Source: Paralichthys olivaceus (taxonomy: Eukaryota; Chordata; Actinopteri; Pleuronectiformes; Paralichthyidae). Taken from it: a DNA stretch of 64,000 nt. Shown here piece after piece: positions 31,701-46,700 of this stretch. Numbering within the stretch: position 1 is the stretch's first letter; every line of letters begins with the position of its first letter. A model generated the notes under the pieces. That model was not told the DNA's origin and searched no databases. It worked only from the letters and a program-made list of their open reading frames with translations. The DNA is taken from NCBI RefSeq assembly GCF_024713975.1, contig NC_091110.1, forward strand, positions 4,093,501-4,157,500. Reading direction: 5' to 3'. The translations under genes were made by a program, and so were the position numbers.

Positions 31701-34700
31701 TAAAGTCACAGGACTGAAGGCAGCACTGGGAATTTTTTTCCCATCCTGCAGTGGCTGAAAAAGTCTCATCATGGCTGGGCAGAGAGACAATCAGCATGCT
31801 GACATTGGTGTCTCATGCTGTTAATGTGCGTCTGTAAATCTCCCAGCTTAGACACTCGGGCAGTGGAGTCACAGAGTGGCAGACGGTGAGGACAGTCTGC
31901 TGGCTATTGGAGCCCTTTCTTTCCACAACAAAATGTGATGTCACACACACACACACACCACTGTGCCCCCGGGACAGCGTCACCTCTCTGGCCGAGCTGT
32001 GCCACCCCCTGACTGGATGCTCTAGTCGGCTGCACAAAATAAATGATGTAATAGAGAAAACACTGTGATTTAGTAAGAGCAGCCCATGTGTGATTATTGC
32101 CTTTTATCATGAGCCTGGCTGTGAAAAGTAGAGTGATTTACACAATCTACAAAGAGACAAATACAGTATATGAACTTAAATCAGTAATACCACTAAACTC
32201 TAGACTCTTTTCACAAGGCTGCTCTGAAAAGAACACAGGGCACTTGGATATTAAAGGATGAGGTCACGATTTTGGGAAACATGTTTATATGCTTTCTTTT
32301 GAAGCGTTAGATAAGATGATAGATACAGCTCTCATATTTGTGTGCTAAATATAAAGCTACAGCTAGGAGACAGTTAGCTTAGCCTAAACATTGGAAATAA
32401 GGGGATCCGTCCAAAGTAAAGTAAAAAAAGGCACCTCTTAAGCTCCCTCTATAACATCATATATATAGTGTGTTTATTTAATCAGTGCTCTTTGTGAGCT
32501 TAACAAGACTTTCAGTCAAATGAACAAGTTCAACAATCAATACAAACAATTTAAATATAAAGGAGATTATTGATGTATGTCCCTTCCCATGGTTGGAGAA
32601 AATCTACTTATTTAATAAGTTCTTTGACAGAAGTCTCACAGCTTGTTGAGGAGAAAAGGTTGTATTTTAGGAAAAAGTAGGTTCACCTCAGGAGAAATGT
32701 AATTGAAAAAAAACAAAGAACCTCAGTTCCATGGAGTGTTTATCATTTCAGAAAACCATGCAATTACTCTTATTTCTCTGGACTTTTTGGCTGCGAATAC
32801 TCCAAATACTGAGCAGTCGCAGCCCTGTAAATCTGAGTTCCACACTTTCCCCTGCTTCCCACTGCGTCCACACAGAAGTCTGCTCCGCCGCTGGTGGGGC
32901 AAATCTTTTTCTTGTGATTTATGAGACCAACAAGTGATCTCCCTCCATCTCTCTCCCACTGTGTTTCTCCACTGCAGCCTGTGACATGCTGGATGCTGAC
33001 TGATGATGCCCCGAGGTCCTACATGACGAACACACATCACCCTCTCCAGCTGTTGTCACTAACTACTATCTTTGAGTTTGATGGCCTTTCTAACTACATT
33101 CCTCTCCTCTCCTGTCACCTGGATTCCAGAGAGCTACAAATCAAGCTGCTGATGTCGTAGTAACCCATAGGATAAAAGGTTCGCCTTCTCTCAAACAACC
33201 AGCGGCTTTCACAGAAAAGTCAAAGTAGCATGGTACCATGATCATCTGTCAAAAAATGTTGTCAGGTGGTGGTTTAGGGTCAACACCAACTATCCATCTT
33301 TAATTATGCAACACTGAAGACTGTTTATGAACATATTTCAGAGGTACCCAATTTAAAATAACTAACCTTGTCAAAAACTGTCAAGTGGTATATTGAAATT
33401 GCAAAATAACATGGTAAACTTAATCACAGGGCATTGGCGTTTCAAATACCACTCTGCCGCAACGTTTCTTCTAGATCAACAACATGATTGGCACCAGTGT
33501 AATAAAACATTCAGAGCTGAACCTGTATAATATCTAAATGGGATAAAGACTGTCGCCACATAATTTAGGTTGGGTATACATGGACAGTGGTTTCAGAATG
33601 GCCCTCTTATTTTTGGCTGTGGTACCCAGCGGTCATGCCAAGAAAGAGAAAACCAGACTACGGGAACATGCTGTAATTTATGTGATGAAAAGTGAAGTGA
33701 TGACGGTTGAAAAAATAATTCAAAAGGTTATATAAAAAAAAAAGAAGAAATGAAATGTGTGCTTTAGCCAGTGGTAAACTCTGAAGAGACTCTTTGCGTT
33801 GCACTCCAAAATCAAGAGGACTGTTATGCACATATCAGCCATATGGAGAGGGGGGGCGGGCTGCATCCACGGATGGGGATTGGACATGGACTTACCTCAA
33901 GCAGGAATGTCGACCATATAACATGTAATATTATATAATAAGAAAAATGAGACCATTGCAGTGAGAAATCCTGATTCTATACTTTCTCTCCTATGTTTAT
34001 TTTATGCACCCACAGGCTGAGAACACAACTACCAATTCATTTGCCAATCAATAATTTCCATAGCCCAAGTTGAAGTTTTCAAATTATTCTTTTAGATTGG
34101 TCAAAAATACAAAAATGTTAAGTTTGCAGCAAAAAAAGAAACATCCTCACATTGAAGGTGCAGGAATGAGCGAAGACCTTAGCATTTTTGCATTAGACAT
34201 CAGAAAAACATTGCGTACAATAGCATTAATGTGTGTGATATGAGACATGTTGGAGATTTCTCTTTGAGATCAATTAGGCTCATCACCAGGCTCATCAATA
34301 GGCATGAGAAACTAGGCAAGTAAACTGATGTGGGGTGAAGGGGCAACTTTTTTACAAGTTCTGTTGAAAGGAGACCCAGAGTCTCAGACTTTGAACTGGG
34401 TCTAATCACTTAAAGATCCAGTGTACAAGATTTAGGGGAAAGGGATCTATGGGCAGAAATTGAATATAAAATAATCCTAGAGATGTTTTCACTGGTGTGT
34501 AACCCTTCCAAATTGTACAACTTGTATTTTGCTTTACCCTAGAATGGGCTGTTTGTATCAGAATACTTGATATTTACATCAGGAGCAGGTCTTCTCTATG
34601 GAGGCCACCTTGTGTGAGTTTATGACAACTGAAGGCTGCCACAGGTTCTCTGTCATGTTTGGAAGGTGAGAGCGAGGTGAGGGGTGTTCAGCTATAATGT

Positions 34701-37700
34701 GCAACCTCACCACAAGATGTCACTAAATTCTACACACTGGAACCTTTAATCAACGAATTGTTTAGGCTATACACTGGATTAAAGCACAATAACTGCCTCA
34801 CAATTTAAAGGGAAGCTTAGTTCTCTCTCACTTTGCTGCAGTGATGTACCCAAGAACCCTGTGACATCACCGCTGGGTGTGGTTACACTCTGCACAGTTT
34901 CTCTTTAAGCCAGAAAGAATCATCAGCTGAGAAAAAGATCACTCATTAGCTTCAGTGGCTGCAGTGGTGCTTTAGCCTGAGTGATGGCAACCTGTGTGAA
35001 TTAAAATGGAACTGACATAATTTTTATGTGGAATAAATCACATGCTTCTCCAAGGGCTGAAGACCTTTATGTAATATTCACTATATATATATGCGTCATA
35101 TACTGTATACATATGGTATAAACTTTATTTAACCTTTTGAAATGCACCGTCCCACCAGTGGGAAGCTTTGTTCCTGGTAGCTTTTCTTTCAGTGTGTTTT
35201 GGTCTCTGTCGGACTCAGTCTTCACACAGCCTTGACAAAATATATATTTTTGGAAAGCTCTAACTCTCCTGATTCTATATATGCAAAGCATTTTAGGATC
35301 CACATATCACAGCAACAGCTGCTGACACAGTACGGGCTCAGACTTGTGGAGCTACACTGTTTTCCACAGAAGAGGTGCAACTTCAGTCCTTATTCCCTAT
35401 TATTTATAACAAAAAACAGATTAGACAAAAAAAACAACTCTCTACCACATTTGTGCTTTTGTAACAGTGGTTCAGTATCACATTCTGAGTTTGTGGTTGT
35501 GACTTTTAAAGTTTTACGCAATTTGAAGGAGGCTGATGTAATGACTGGAATTAATTAAATGAATTAAAAGGGATGAAGAACAATAATCTTTTTATTTTTA
35601 CTACAGCATTTTAGGGCTGGTGTATGTTTTACATTTTAAGATAAATGGTTTTGAAAATCTAAGATGCTACTATAATTTTATCAGCATAGCAGAACCTTGT
35701 GAACCCTATTTATGTACATCATCAAAACATATTGTATCAGATCTTTTAGAAATGAAACAATTTGTGATTAATATAGAAAGGATTGAAAGAAAATTAGCTG
35801 GCAACAATTTGGTTATTGATTAATTGATTAAATATGTTTTTCCTGGATGAATTCCACACACTCTAGTTCCAGCTTCCCAAATGTTAGGATTTAGTTTTTC
35901 TTTGTCTCATGAACTGCATATCTTTAGTTTGGGTTGCTGTTGCCACAAAATTCAACAACTTGGAGATGTCATCGAGGGCTCAAGTAGAAAATTGTCATCT
36001 TATTCTCTCTTCTGATTGATAACTGAATCAAAATATGAAAACGAACCGTTAGCTCCAGCCCTAAAACCTTTTTAATTCAAACCTACACTGACCAGATGGA
36101 GAGGCATGTGAGTTAAATGAGACCAGTGGTTAACCTTCACAAAGAGGTCAGCGCGGAAGAAGGAGAATGATTAAAGCTTTTAGTAATGTCAGTGTCAATG
36201 TGATTCTTAATGTGTCTGTGCAGCTTCACCACTGGGACAAGATAAAATAAGTCCTCACCACAGTGTTCTTCTGTGGCTGAGCTGAGATCCGAGATTTATG
36301 GCAACTGAGTAGACATCCGTCTCCCCTGCAGTGGCCATTGGCCCATGACATCTAAGAATTACATCTAATGGAATTAGCTTTTGCTTCCAACACCGAAATG
36401 TAATGAGGTTCTCTTAAAAAGAAACTCCTGCCTGTGGCTAAGCTACCACTGAAGTACAAAAACAAAGGTCACTGGCAGAGGCTAAATACCTTGTAAGAAA
36501 ATGGAGGAGCTTAGGCTAGTTGCCACTTGGTGTAACTATGTGGTGCTGTTATGACCTCAACAGTTTATAAATGGATCAGTAAAGAGAATGCATCCTTTTT
36601 CTTGGGTTGTTTGTAGAAACTTTTAACTGTGGAGATATCACTATGGGCAACACGTCGAGTCAGAGACACCAACAGAATCTTGGCTAATCTTAGTATTGAA
36701 GGGGAGAGTAATGATTGTGTTTTGTGCTCTTTCACCTAAAAGCACCACCAAAATCTTGAATCAATCAGCAGCGAGCCATGAGTGGACTCAGTGTCTGTGT
36801 TGAAAAACATAAAACCATCAGTGTTCACGGAGACAAAAACAATGTTTGAGCAACAAAATCCCGTCATGGTCTCCAGTAAATATTGGCTGGTAGTAATCCC
36901 ATAGTTAGGCCGGTCCCTGCAGAACTCCCCTCATGAAAACTATTGTGTTCACACACTCTCACACACTCACTCACACACTCACTCACACAACCTCAAGCTA
37001 ACCTCTGTGCCTAAGCGGTTTTTGTCATTTTCAAAAATGCGTTTCAGCATCAGCAGAAATCCAAAGATTGACGACATCATGACATCCTGCAGTGTTGTGG
37101 GGGTGACAGATTTTTATGGAATGACACTTACCAAGGCTGTAAACTCACAAACAGTTTAAAAGGGAACTACAGCGGCAACTCAACTATTTTTTCACCCACG
37201 CAATTTTCTGCGAGCTGTAACACAAAAATGCAGACGCTAGGGGGGGGGGGGAAATAGACGTCTGCAACTAATTGAAAAAATCAGGGGGTTGCCTGTCTTA
37301 GTGTCCATTAGCAGGGAATGTAGCGCAGACCACCTTCTTAGAGACTTTGTTCACACTTACAGCAGTAAAATCCTTTTTCAAACATGACTTGAAACATCTA
37401 ATTGTGGTAGGAGAAGTGTATACAAGTATATTATATAACCACATATAATTCACAGTATAACGGGGAATAGTAAAACACATCAATTATCAAAAACAGGGGA
37501 ATAAACGCTGCTCACTTACCCTCCTTGACTTCCTCTACTGCAGGTTTTAAACTGTCTTCTTTCCTTTGCTTGATGGCTTGAAGATCCTTCTTCAACTGTC
37601 GTGCTTCTTTCCGTAACTCGTCACTGTGAGCAGAGAAATGACATTCAAGCTCTACATCTACTTTGTTACCATTATAAAGACTTACACCTGTAACAGACAA

Positions 37701-40700
37701 TAATGATGAGAGAAAGGTTCACAGACCGAAGTCAGTCATGAAAAACCCTACAGTAAATAGTTAACACAGACTTTAGTCTCCTCTGGCTCCCACTGTAAAA
37801 GATGCATATACATCATTGGAAAAAAATACCCTGATTGCTTCTGGTCTCTGTTGGTAATGTTTATGGCCAATTATGTGGGCATGCAAGTGTCAGAATGAAG
37901 AATGTACATTTAAAGCTTGTTAATGAATTTGATGGAGCCTTAACAAAATTAATTTGACCTCCTCCAGGCTTCTGGAAAGCGCTACAAGGGGTGTTGAGGT
38001 TGAGCACACTCAAGTCAGAAAAATGTCAATGTGTTTCTTGTTTAGGGACAAGTAATCCATGTAGCGCTGCTTATTCAGAACAAGGGAAATTACTCTGACA
38101 GAGGAAAACATTTCTAAACTATTAAAAAGTTGTCACTCAGTGGTGGTAATAGATATAATACGCTGGCGCTCTTATTTCATGCTTAAAATAATCTTCGATC
38201 TTGTTTAAAATGTATTACCTCCCCAGCACCCCAGTCTGATTGTTTGTTTGATAAAAGGATGTGGTATAGGTCATGGTCGAATAGTTTCATAAAATGTTCA
38301 CCATTTTCCAGGGGAATATCTTATGGACCTTTATGGGGGAAAGAAATCACACATATTTAGGGAGCTGATATCTAGATTGTGTGAAATTTGGTAAAGCTTC
38401 GTTGACTGTGACTTGGCGGAGATGTGTGTCTGACTGAGTGCCATTCTATTTAGACATGTCTCGCAAACAAAACATTTGGAATCGTTGTACATACGCACAG
38501 AGGTGTGAAAAACATGTGGTTTTGAAGGTCAGAAGAAAGTACAAAATCTGGGCTGTGAAGTCCTGAGTCAAGTCCAACATCAAGATCCTTTGTTTTCAAT
38601 CCCAATCCGTGCACTCTACACGTACATGTACTGCACCTAATTCCTTTTATCAGTCATGAATTATTGCTGCTAAAGTCGAAACACAGTTGAAAGTCTTGTC
38701 AGATCATCAGAATCTTTTGTCCCAGTCACTTCGTACACATGCACACACTTAATATAAAGCAGAGCACAACACTTTGGAAGCCTGGGGATGTTATTGCAGT
38801 TAATTGTGTGCAGTTAACTACATAAATGTCTTGTGGTACTTGAAATACACAACTGTCAAGTGCTGTTAGTGACAGCAGTAATGAAAAACTTTATACCTTT
38901 CCCAAAGTGGCACTACATTAAGTATTACTGGCACCGTAACCTTTGCAAACCCTTATAAAACCTTTAACTAGATGACAGGGGGAGGCCAAAGCACATCTTC
39001 GCTTCCTTGATTCAAGGTAGCATCTCTTGGCTCGAAGCCCAGCACATTCAAGGCTAAATGTAAGTCTGAAGTGAGGCCAGCTTTGCTGATTATTGTTCCC
39101 TTTCACATGATTGAGCCTACTGCCAGTTGCAGAGCAGATCTGTTATGTTAGGAAATGATAATATTTTTGTACTGCCTGACAGCTCTGTTTTTGTCCCATT
39201 CTCCTACGGAGTCACAAAGCACAGGTAAGCTGCACAGTCTGGGCCCCTGGCCTAGAAACATGTGAGGCGTCTCCAGACCAAACAATGGCTGCCTTTGTTT
39301 CTTACATCTGCTCCTCTGGACTGACATTCATTTATATCCATCTCTCTCTTTTTATCTGGAACTTTCATTCTCGTGTTTGTAGCTTTCCAACAGCCATGTT
39401 ATCTGACATTGTCTGTAGCCAAGCATGGAGGCATCAAACTGAGTGACATTTTAACTCTAAGTGCCTTTACAAATATTAGCAGCTGTGGCTGACTTGATGT
39501 CATGTCTCCTGCTAGTTAGCTTCCCCGCTGCTCCTGAGGATACACATGAGGAATCAGTCAGACATGCAGTTGTTAGTCCTCTCCTTTCCTGAAGAAAAAA
39601 AAAAAAAGGTTGCAGCTGAATCCAGACTTGAGTTGCCAAGAGCAAAAGTGGTTGGCAGGGTCAGACTTGGCCTGTGTGAGGAAGTCTCCTGCTCAGCTCT
39701 GTCTAGAAGCAATGACAACAAACCTCCTCTTTCTGAGACATATTTTTACATACAGTATAGTAATGTGAGGCAGATGTGACAAACCAGAGGTGGGCGGAAA
39801 AACATAATAATTCAAAGACTTCAAACTGTCATTCAGAGTATCACATGGATAAAGAGGTGAAGCCTGGGGATTTTTTTCTTTACTTGTTACACCTTGATTC
39901 AGGACAGAATATTGGCATCCATATAAACCACATATGGCCACTTTCTCTTCTATTTTTAATGTGTAATTACTGCTGTAGGTGAAAGCTGTAAGTTAGTGAG
40001 TCTGTAACTTTATGCAGAGGCACTTCACCTCTCTTTGGAGTTTGTCATCATCATCATCTCCTTTTTAAGGATTGTGTGATGTGACTAATGTGTCTCTATA
40101 AAGGACAATTTGTTCGGTACTACACATCTTAGCCAGTTAGACATGTCTGTCAGCGTCAACAAAGGGGGTATATGCTAATTTTTTTAAGAGACAATTGCAG
40201 CAGTTTTATATTGCACCTTCATTAACTTGGGGTCAATCACAGTAAAAAAGAATAATCAGCAGGGTTACTGCAGGTTTCAACAAGTTAAATTCAGGGCTGT
40301 TTAACATAATACACCTATGTCCACTACGACAGATATGAAAACACTTTGATAATATCCGAGACCTTACCTTAGATTACTTACACTTCCCCATAACTGAAGA
40401 TAAGGTGAAGTGGCTGAGAAGAGAATAACCCTCAATACACCACATTATCTCACTAACTACAGACAAAGGTATCCAGTCTTTCCCACAGCCAAGCTGAAAA
40501 TACCCTGATTAATTCTCTTCTCTTAAAAAAAATAAACACATCCAATGAATGGTAAAATAATTCAAACATACCTAGTACATAATAGTTTTTACATATCTAA
40601 GATTTTTAAATTCATAAAATTAAATTGAATTCATAACATTTAATTTTTATGACACAGTGGAAACCGTGCATAATGCAACTTCCTGGTTAAGATTTGCTCT

Positions 40701-43700
40701 CCAATTATCAGGCCAACACCTGACTGCGTTATCAAAGAACAATTGTGGATGTATAATATTGGATTTCTGCTCACAAAGTATGATCTCAAAAATGACCTGA
40801 ACTGACATGTCTGAATTTCTGAAAGAATTCTAATAATTACTAAGCATTTGTCGAGAGTGGTCCATCCCCGATTATACATAGTACACTAAGTATAGACATT
40901 GTTTTGATTGTTTCATCTTCTCCTTGGAGGCTTCTGGGCATGACTTCTTTGTGCCCTGTGTTAAATTAACTGTGTCAAGTATGACTCCAGGCTCTTACTT
41001 GAACAGAGAGCGGCCTCTTCTTCAGGACCCAGAGGTGAGGTTTTATACACCCGTATATTCTGCAGACAGCAAAGCTTTGGACTGAGTGATCATTTTCTGC
41101 CTGCCTTGACATGCTGCCATTCAGAAAGCAAGGGACGTATCCAGGGCAACGGCCAAACAATCGGCTCCACAACCCCACTGCCGATGAAGAAAAGGGGCCA
41201 GAGAGGACAGGAAAAGCCCCAGCAACACCTGTTAGGACACACCTTGGGGCTCAGCAAATTCCTCAGGACCCTCACATCACAACACTGCAAATTATTTTTG
41301 CTTCCAAACACTTTAACCAAACTGGATGATCATGTTTTGTTGAAATCCACAGTATCTATTCAGATTGTTCAGGTAGTGACAGTGACTTTTGGGGATAATA
41401 ACATAATGGTCATGTGAAATGACATGTTGGCAATGATTATTACTTTTTTAACATTAAAGCTATGATTAGTGTTCCTAGAAAAGCAGGATACACTTAAAAA
41501 ATTGCAACCGATACACCCCTCCCATCGACCCTCGCATCAACTGCTAGAAGATGACTTTTCTGTGACTCACTCACTAACTTCTGACAATCATCTCTGCTTC
41601 AGTAGTGCATGTCTCTCCAGCTTGTGAAGAGTCTGCTCATGTGCAGTCAGAGCAAGGCCAGGGTACACAATGACAAGAAAATCAGCTGATAGGTACGTCA
41701 GACAATGTTTTCACTATTTTCCAATATTAAAAGACAAAAAATGAATTAATAAATTGAGAAGATATTTGCCAAATTAACTGGTGAGAAAAAATATTCTTAT
41801 TGTCTCATATGTTGCATAATTGTTCATTCAGAAAACCTAAAATAAATGGTTATCCTATAAATTACAAATCTTGACTAATGCTAGCAAGGAGTGCAGTTCA
41901 TTTAATTTAATAATAAGAAAGTAATATACAGCACCATGGTTCACTGATCCTGAACATGACCCTTCTGCACCAGCTCCTCCAGGCTACATTCAAGCTTAAA
42001 GCTTATATAACATAGGTGTACTTAGTGGACGTGTACACATCAATAAATCAAAGCACGTTGCAAAATACAGACTCATTCTAGCACAGAGATTTGTTGTTGA
42101 TAAATATTCATATACACAAGAACTGCCAGGAGTAACTACATCCTATGACTCAACTAAACCAACAGCACAAAAAACTATTTCCATTACTTCTCCTTCTAAA
42201 CTGGACAAATACAAAAAAACACATTTCTCCACAGTACATGCATCTACATGGATATAAAAAAAAAACTTTAAGAAAGGCTAAATATGTACAGACTTCCCTT
42301 GTACTGTTTTCTTTGGCAGTAATGTCGTGCTACAGTGACTTCCTGTTTACATAAGTGATTGATTTTGATTGTGGTTTTCACTCTCTAACACACTTTACAT
42401 TCTGCCACTTTTAAACTGACAAGATGGAGGACATTCACCCACTCACACACATACATTGCACCTATGTGCAGCACTTTTTCTATGAGAAGAGGCAATTTTG
42501 GGTTCAGTATCTTGCCCAAGGACACTTCAGAATACGAATTTGACAAGACTGGGATCGAACCGCCGACCTTCATGGTTAGAGGACGACTGCGCTAAACCCT
42601 GAGCCACAGCTGCCCTTAACACAAATGAAATTAGTCGATTTAAGACTACAGCCCAGTCCAGGGGCAGTTAGCACTCAGGTTGAGACCAACATTATATTCA
42701 GTGCAAGTGTACAGCAACATCTGATGGATGCTGGGAGGATTTCTTGGAGTGAGCCCTCTGCCTGGGACTCACAATCTGCCCCTTTTCTCTGAAAGCCACC
42801 CAGAAGACACATCCACCATCTATGAATCCATCCCGCTGATCATTTAAAAAAATAACATGAAACCACTGGGCTGTTATCATTAGCTGCCAGATAAACAGAC
42901 TGAAATGAATCCTTTCTGCGACTCCCTGCCAGTCCCTGCGGCCCGGGACTACCTGGGGGCTGCCAGCTACTGTCACTGATTCAGAAAAAAGAAGAAAAAA
43001 AGAGTGAAACCCAGAGAGCTGTGGATGATTAACTTTTCATAAAGAAAGCATATGAAGTGATTGGCAGTAGACCAAGAACTCTCTCATGATTCAGAGCCTT
43101 GCATTTAATACTCCAGTGTCTGGCAGGAGTCTGAGGCTGACACAGGAATTCGACAACCTTAAAAATAGTACAGTGATGACTGTATGGTTCATCACAAATT
43201 CTATCGTTTTCCAAAATGCACAAAACAGGCGTACTTGCCTTTTTTGGATTTCTCTGTAGTCTCATTTTCCAGCCTTCAAGTGACTTTACAAAATGTATTA
43301 ACTGATTAAATCAAACTATTTTCAGTTAAAATAAAGCCACTGCATGACTGGAACAAGCGAAGTGTGTATTTAAAAGTCAAATTTCCCACTTATTACTTCA
43401 AGGATGGCAGCAGCTTGTGCCTGCTATGGTGGACTCAAACCAGTCTAATCACTGAGCAAGTGATGTGGATGAATGTGCTCGAATAACAAGATGGCTGGGT
43501 GAGCTCCCCTCAGGGGGCACTCCATGGCTTGGTCACAAGCCAAGGAGAACTGTGAGCTGGTGTGGAGGAATCCAACCTCAACACAGGAATTTGCATGACT
43601 TTGCAGAGTGATGTGGACCAACGCATTACCCATGCAGTGGACCAAGGTTCCTCTGTTAGACTGGTTCATCTGCCTCACAATTATGTACTAGAGCCTTTGC

Positions 43701-46700
43701 CTTTCTCTTAACTAGTCGGGATGTAAGAAAGTAATGTATCTTGAAGAGTATCGCGGGTATCTCTTCTGCATGGCAGTTACATTCAGTTGTAAATTCTCTT
43801 TATTTCTCCCTTGTCTGAGAGCAGTAAAGAGTAAAATGTTCACACTGTCAAATGCTGACTTTGATCGGAGTCCAAGTGTTCGGCTGGTTTTTTATTCATT
43901 TTCTCAAAATTCTAACCCCCACAACCTAGACATGCATCGCTGTCTGAAACTCGTTCCAGCGAGCAAGTGCCTCATATGGGGCAGACATGCTACAGTGCGC
44001 CAGAGATGTGTAAACCTGGAGGTTCCAAAACATACACAATCCTGCTGCCAAGAACTGGATTATTTCAAGCAGTTTTCGGCACAAAAGTGGCGGCGAATGC
44101 TTTCTTGATCTTTGTGTCCTTTGTCTGAGAGCGCGTTGGGTTGTGACCGATGACGAGAGACAGGTGCAGCCAATTAATACACGGTGACACCAGCATCACG
44201 GAAACGGCCACTTGGTCAGAATCATTAGAACCTGACATCCCATTGGAGTTGCACTCTCCACAAGGATAAAATAGAGCTTTGCAAAGTGAAATAGACCAAA
44301 TATGGAAGATAAAAGATGACTAATCAATGTATCAATAAATTGATATTCAGATTATTAGGCAGTAACTATATTTTTATGATGTAATATTTGTTTTAGTCAT
44401 TTTTTACGCAAAACCTACAAATGTTATCTGCTTGCAGCTTCTCCAGAGTGAGGATTGACTACTTCACTGCTGTTGTCACTGTAATCTGAATGTGTTTTTT
44501 CGGAATGCCTGTCCGACAAATGATGGACATTAATATCAATTTGATTATGCCGACAGAGGTTCTTGGCCACTGATGTGTATAATTAGCAGATTAGTCCACA
44601 ATGACAACAATCATTAGTAAGCACAGTTGGACATTATAGCTTGTGTAATCAGTAACTGTGGGAGATACAGCAGTTCACTGCTTTGATCATTTTGATTATT
44701 TCTTAACTGAGCAAATAGAGTGATATATGCTCAGTGGCTACTTTATTAGGTACAGCTGTTAACCCTAACCATAACTCTTTACCTTTACACCTATAGTATT
44801 GTTCAGTTCTGACACTTTCAGATAATTATTTATTTATTTAACTGCATTATATTATGTTGTTTTGAATTGGACAGTGTGTCCATATTTTGCCAAAACCAAT
44901 TACAAACATATTAACATCAGAAACACATTTAAATGTAATGCAGTCGAGTACAATGCCACCACCATTGACAAAAACCTCAATAAAGAGTATATAGTTGAAT
45001 TATTACATCATCCTATGTAAATAAGAATTTGTGACATAATATTGAACTTGAATACATCAATCATTTAATTGTTTAACCTAATGAAGTGGAAAGAGTAACT
45101 CAATATCCTTGTTAATACTGTAACATATCCCCAAGCCCTATTCTCCTCTCTCTCTCTCTCTCACACACGCACGCACGCACGCCAACCTTATTCATTCACT
45201 GTGGTACCGTAAAGGGACATCATGTGGGCGAAGTGATAACCATGAAAGCTACTCGATTTTTTAACGTCTCTCTTGGAAAAGTTCCACCTGTTCTATTAAC
45301 GTCTGCTGTCATATACTGCATACACCATTTATAAGTATGTGATAACAAGTGATTTAACTCACAGGAAGTAAAGTTCTGCCATTATCTTCAGCCTGTACTA
45401 AGTGAAAAGCGATTACTGGAGACAGCAGAGGGAGCCAGGCCCTGCTGGCAGAGGCAGCTCACACTGTGTCCCACAGCCATATGGAAGCGTTTTGCTTCCC
45501 CAGTCATGCCCCGTCGGGTTTAACAAAAGTGGCGACTACCACATACGCTGCTTTTGGGACTTCATTCAGTACTGTCTCTTATAAAGGAACCCCCCCCTAA
45601 AGAGGCCTACTTCAAACATAGCAAAACCAGATTTGATCAGTAGTAACATAAAAGAAGAGTCAAACTGTGAGCATAAAAGCTTAACCAGAATTACCAACAA
45701 CATCAAACATCACAGCTGAGCTGAGACAAAGTCACTGCAAACAGGATCTGTTCTAATTGAGTTGTGACTGATCTTTAAAGTCTTAAAAATCCTCTTGGTC
45801 CATTTTTTGGCAACTTGCTCATGAATGTGAACAAGTCCAAGCATTTTGCAATCATGGAATATTGCAGTGGAATATCATCTGGCTGCTGGATAGCAACATA
45901 AGATAGTTTAGACCTGACGTAAAAACTATTTTGGTTTCAAGGAGACTCCTAATTTCAAGGTTGTCTCAGCAGCCTTGACTTCAAGAAAGATACAGCCAGC
46001 ATCGTAACTTTTCCCCCTGACGGAGGCCTGAGCACGCTGCAGACTAAAGAAACTGTCCTTCACACATGCACGTTACATGCTGCACATCTGAGCCCGGGAG
46101 GAATTAAATGAAAGAACAAACAGCAAAAGTCCTGCATTAGCAAAGTTAATGTGACAGAACTGGGAAAAGTGGCTGCTTCTAACATCCTCTCTCCTTTTTC
46201 CCCCCAGGTGACAAGTTACCAGTTGGTGTTCCTCCTTGTGCACAGAGCAGCTGAAAGCCCAAAGCAACAGAGGGAGAGCAGAGCTCACTGTGCAACAATG
46301 CCCCCTTTGTCCCGGACTAACACTATACCTACCAGCCTGCTCTTTGATTCCCTGCCAAGACAAACCACTGTGTTGGGTTACAGTTCTTGTAGCAAAACAA
46401 TCTGCGCTTGTGTTTAATATACTACAGTCTGCCTGCATTGGGCTGGCTGTCAGTCAGTACACACTGACTGGGGGCCCGCTCCTTATCCCATTAGCACTAA
46501 TGAGAGAAGGGTATGATGATGTGTGTTGAGGGCTACCTGTTAAGAGGATATGAAGCAGAGATAACTGGCCAACGCGCAGCATCCAAGAGAAATGAGAGAC
46601 AAGCTCTATTCTGCTCGGGTCATTTTCATACCAATGTTGCATCACCCACGCCGTCACCTTCCACTCTCACGTTCATCTCTTCCACACTGCTGCCACAGAC

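Larger units (their letters stand above)
30491..37519 (-). other. CWC27 intron 11, 7.0 kb
   Basis: Donor GTAAGT at 37519, acceptor CAGCAG ending at 30491. It contains a fish repeat (32252-32436), a complete MITE (34414-34745), CA-rich simple sequence (36948-36987) and a run of 13 G at about 37240-37252. I see no exon in it. Confidence 0.8.

Noticed and set aside
42550..42606. Possible tRNA gene (good B box)
   Set aside because: The acceptor and anticodon arms do not form and the sequence continues into a SINE body.
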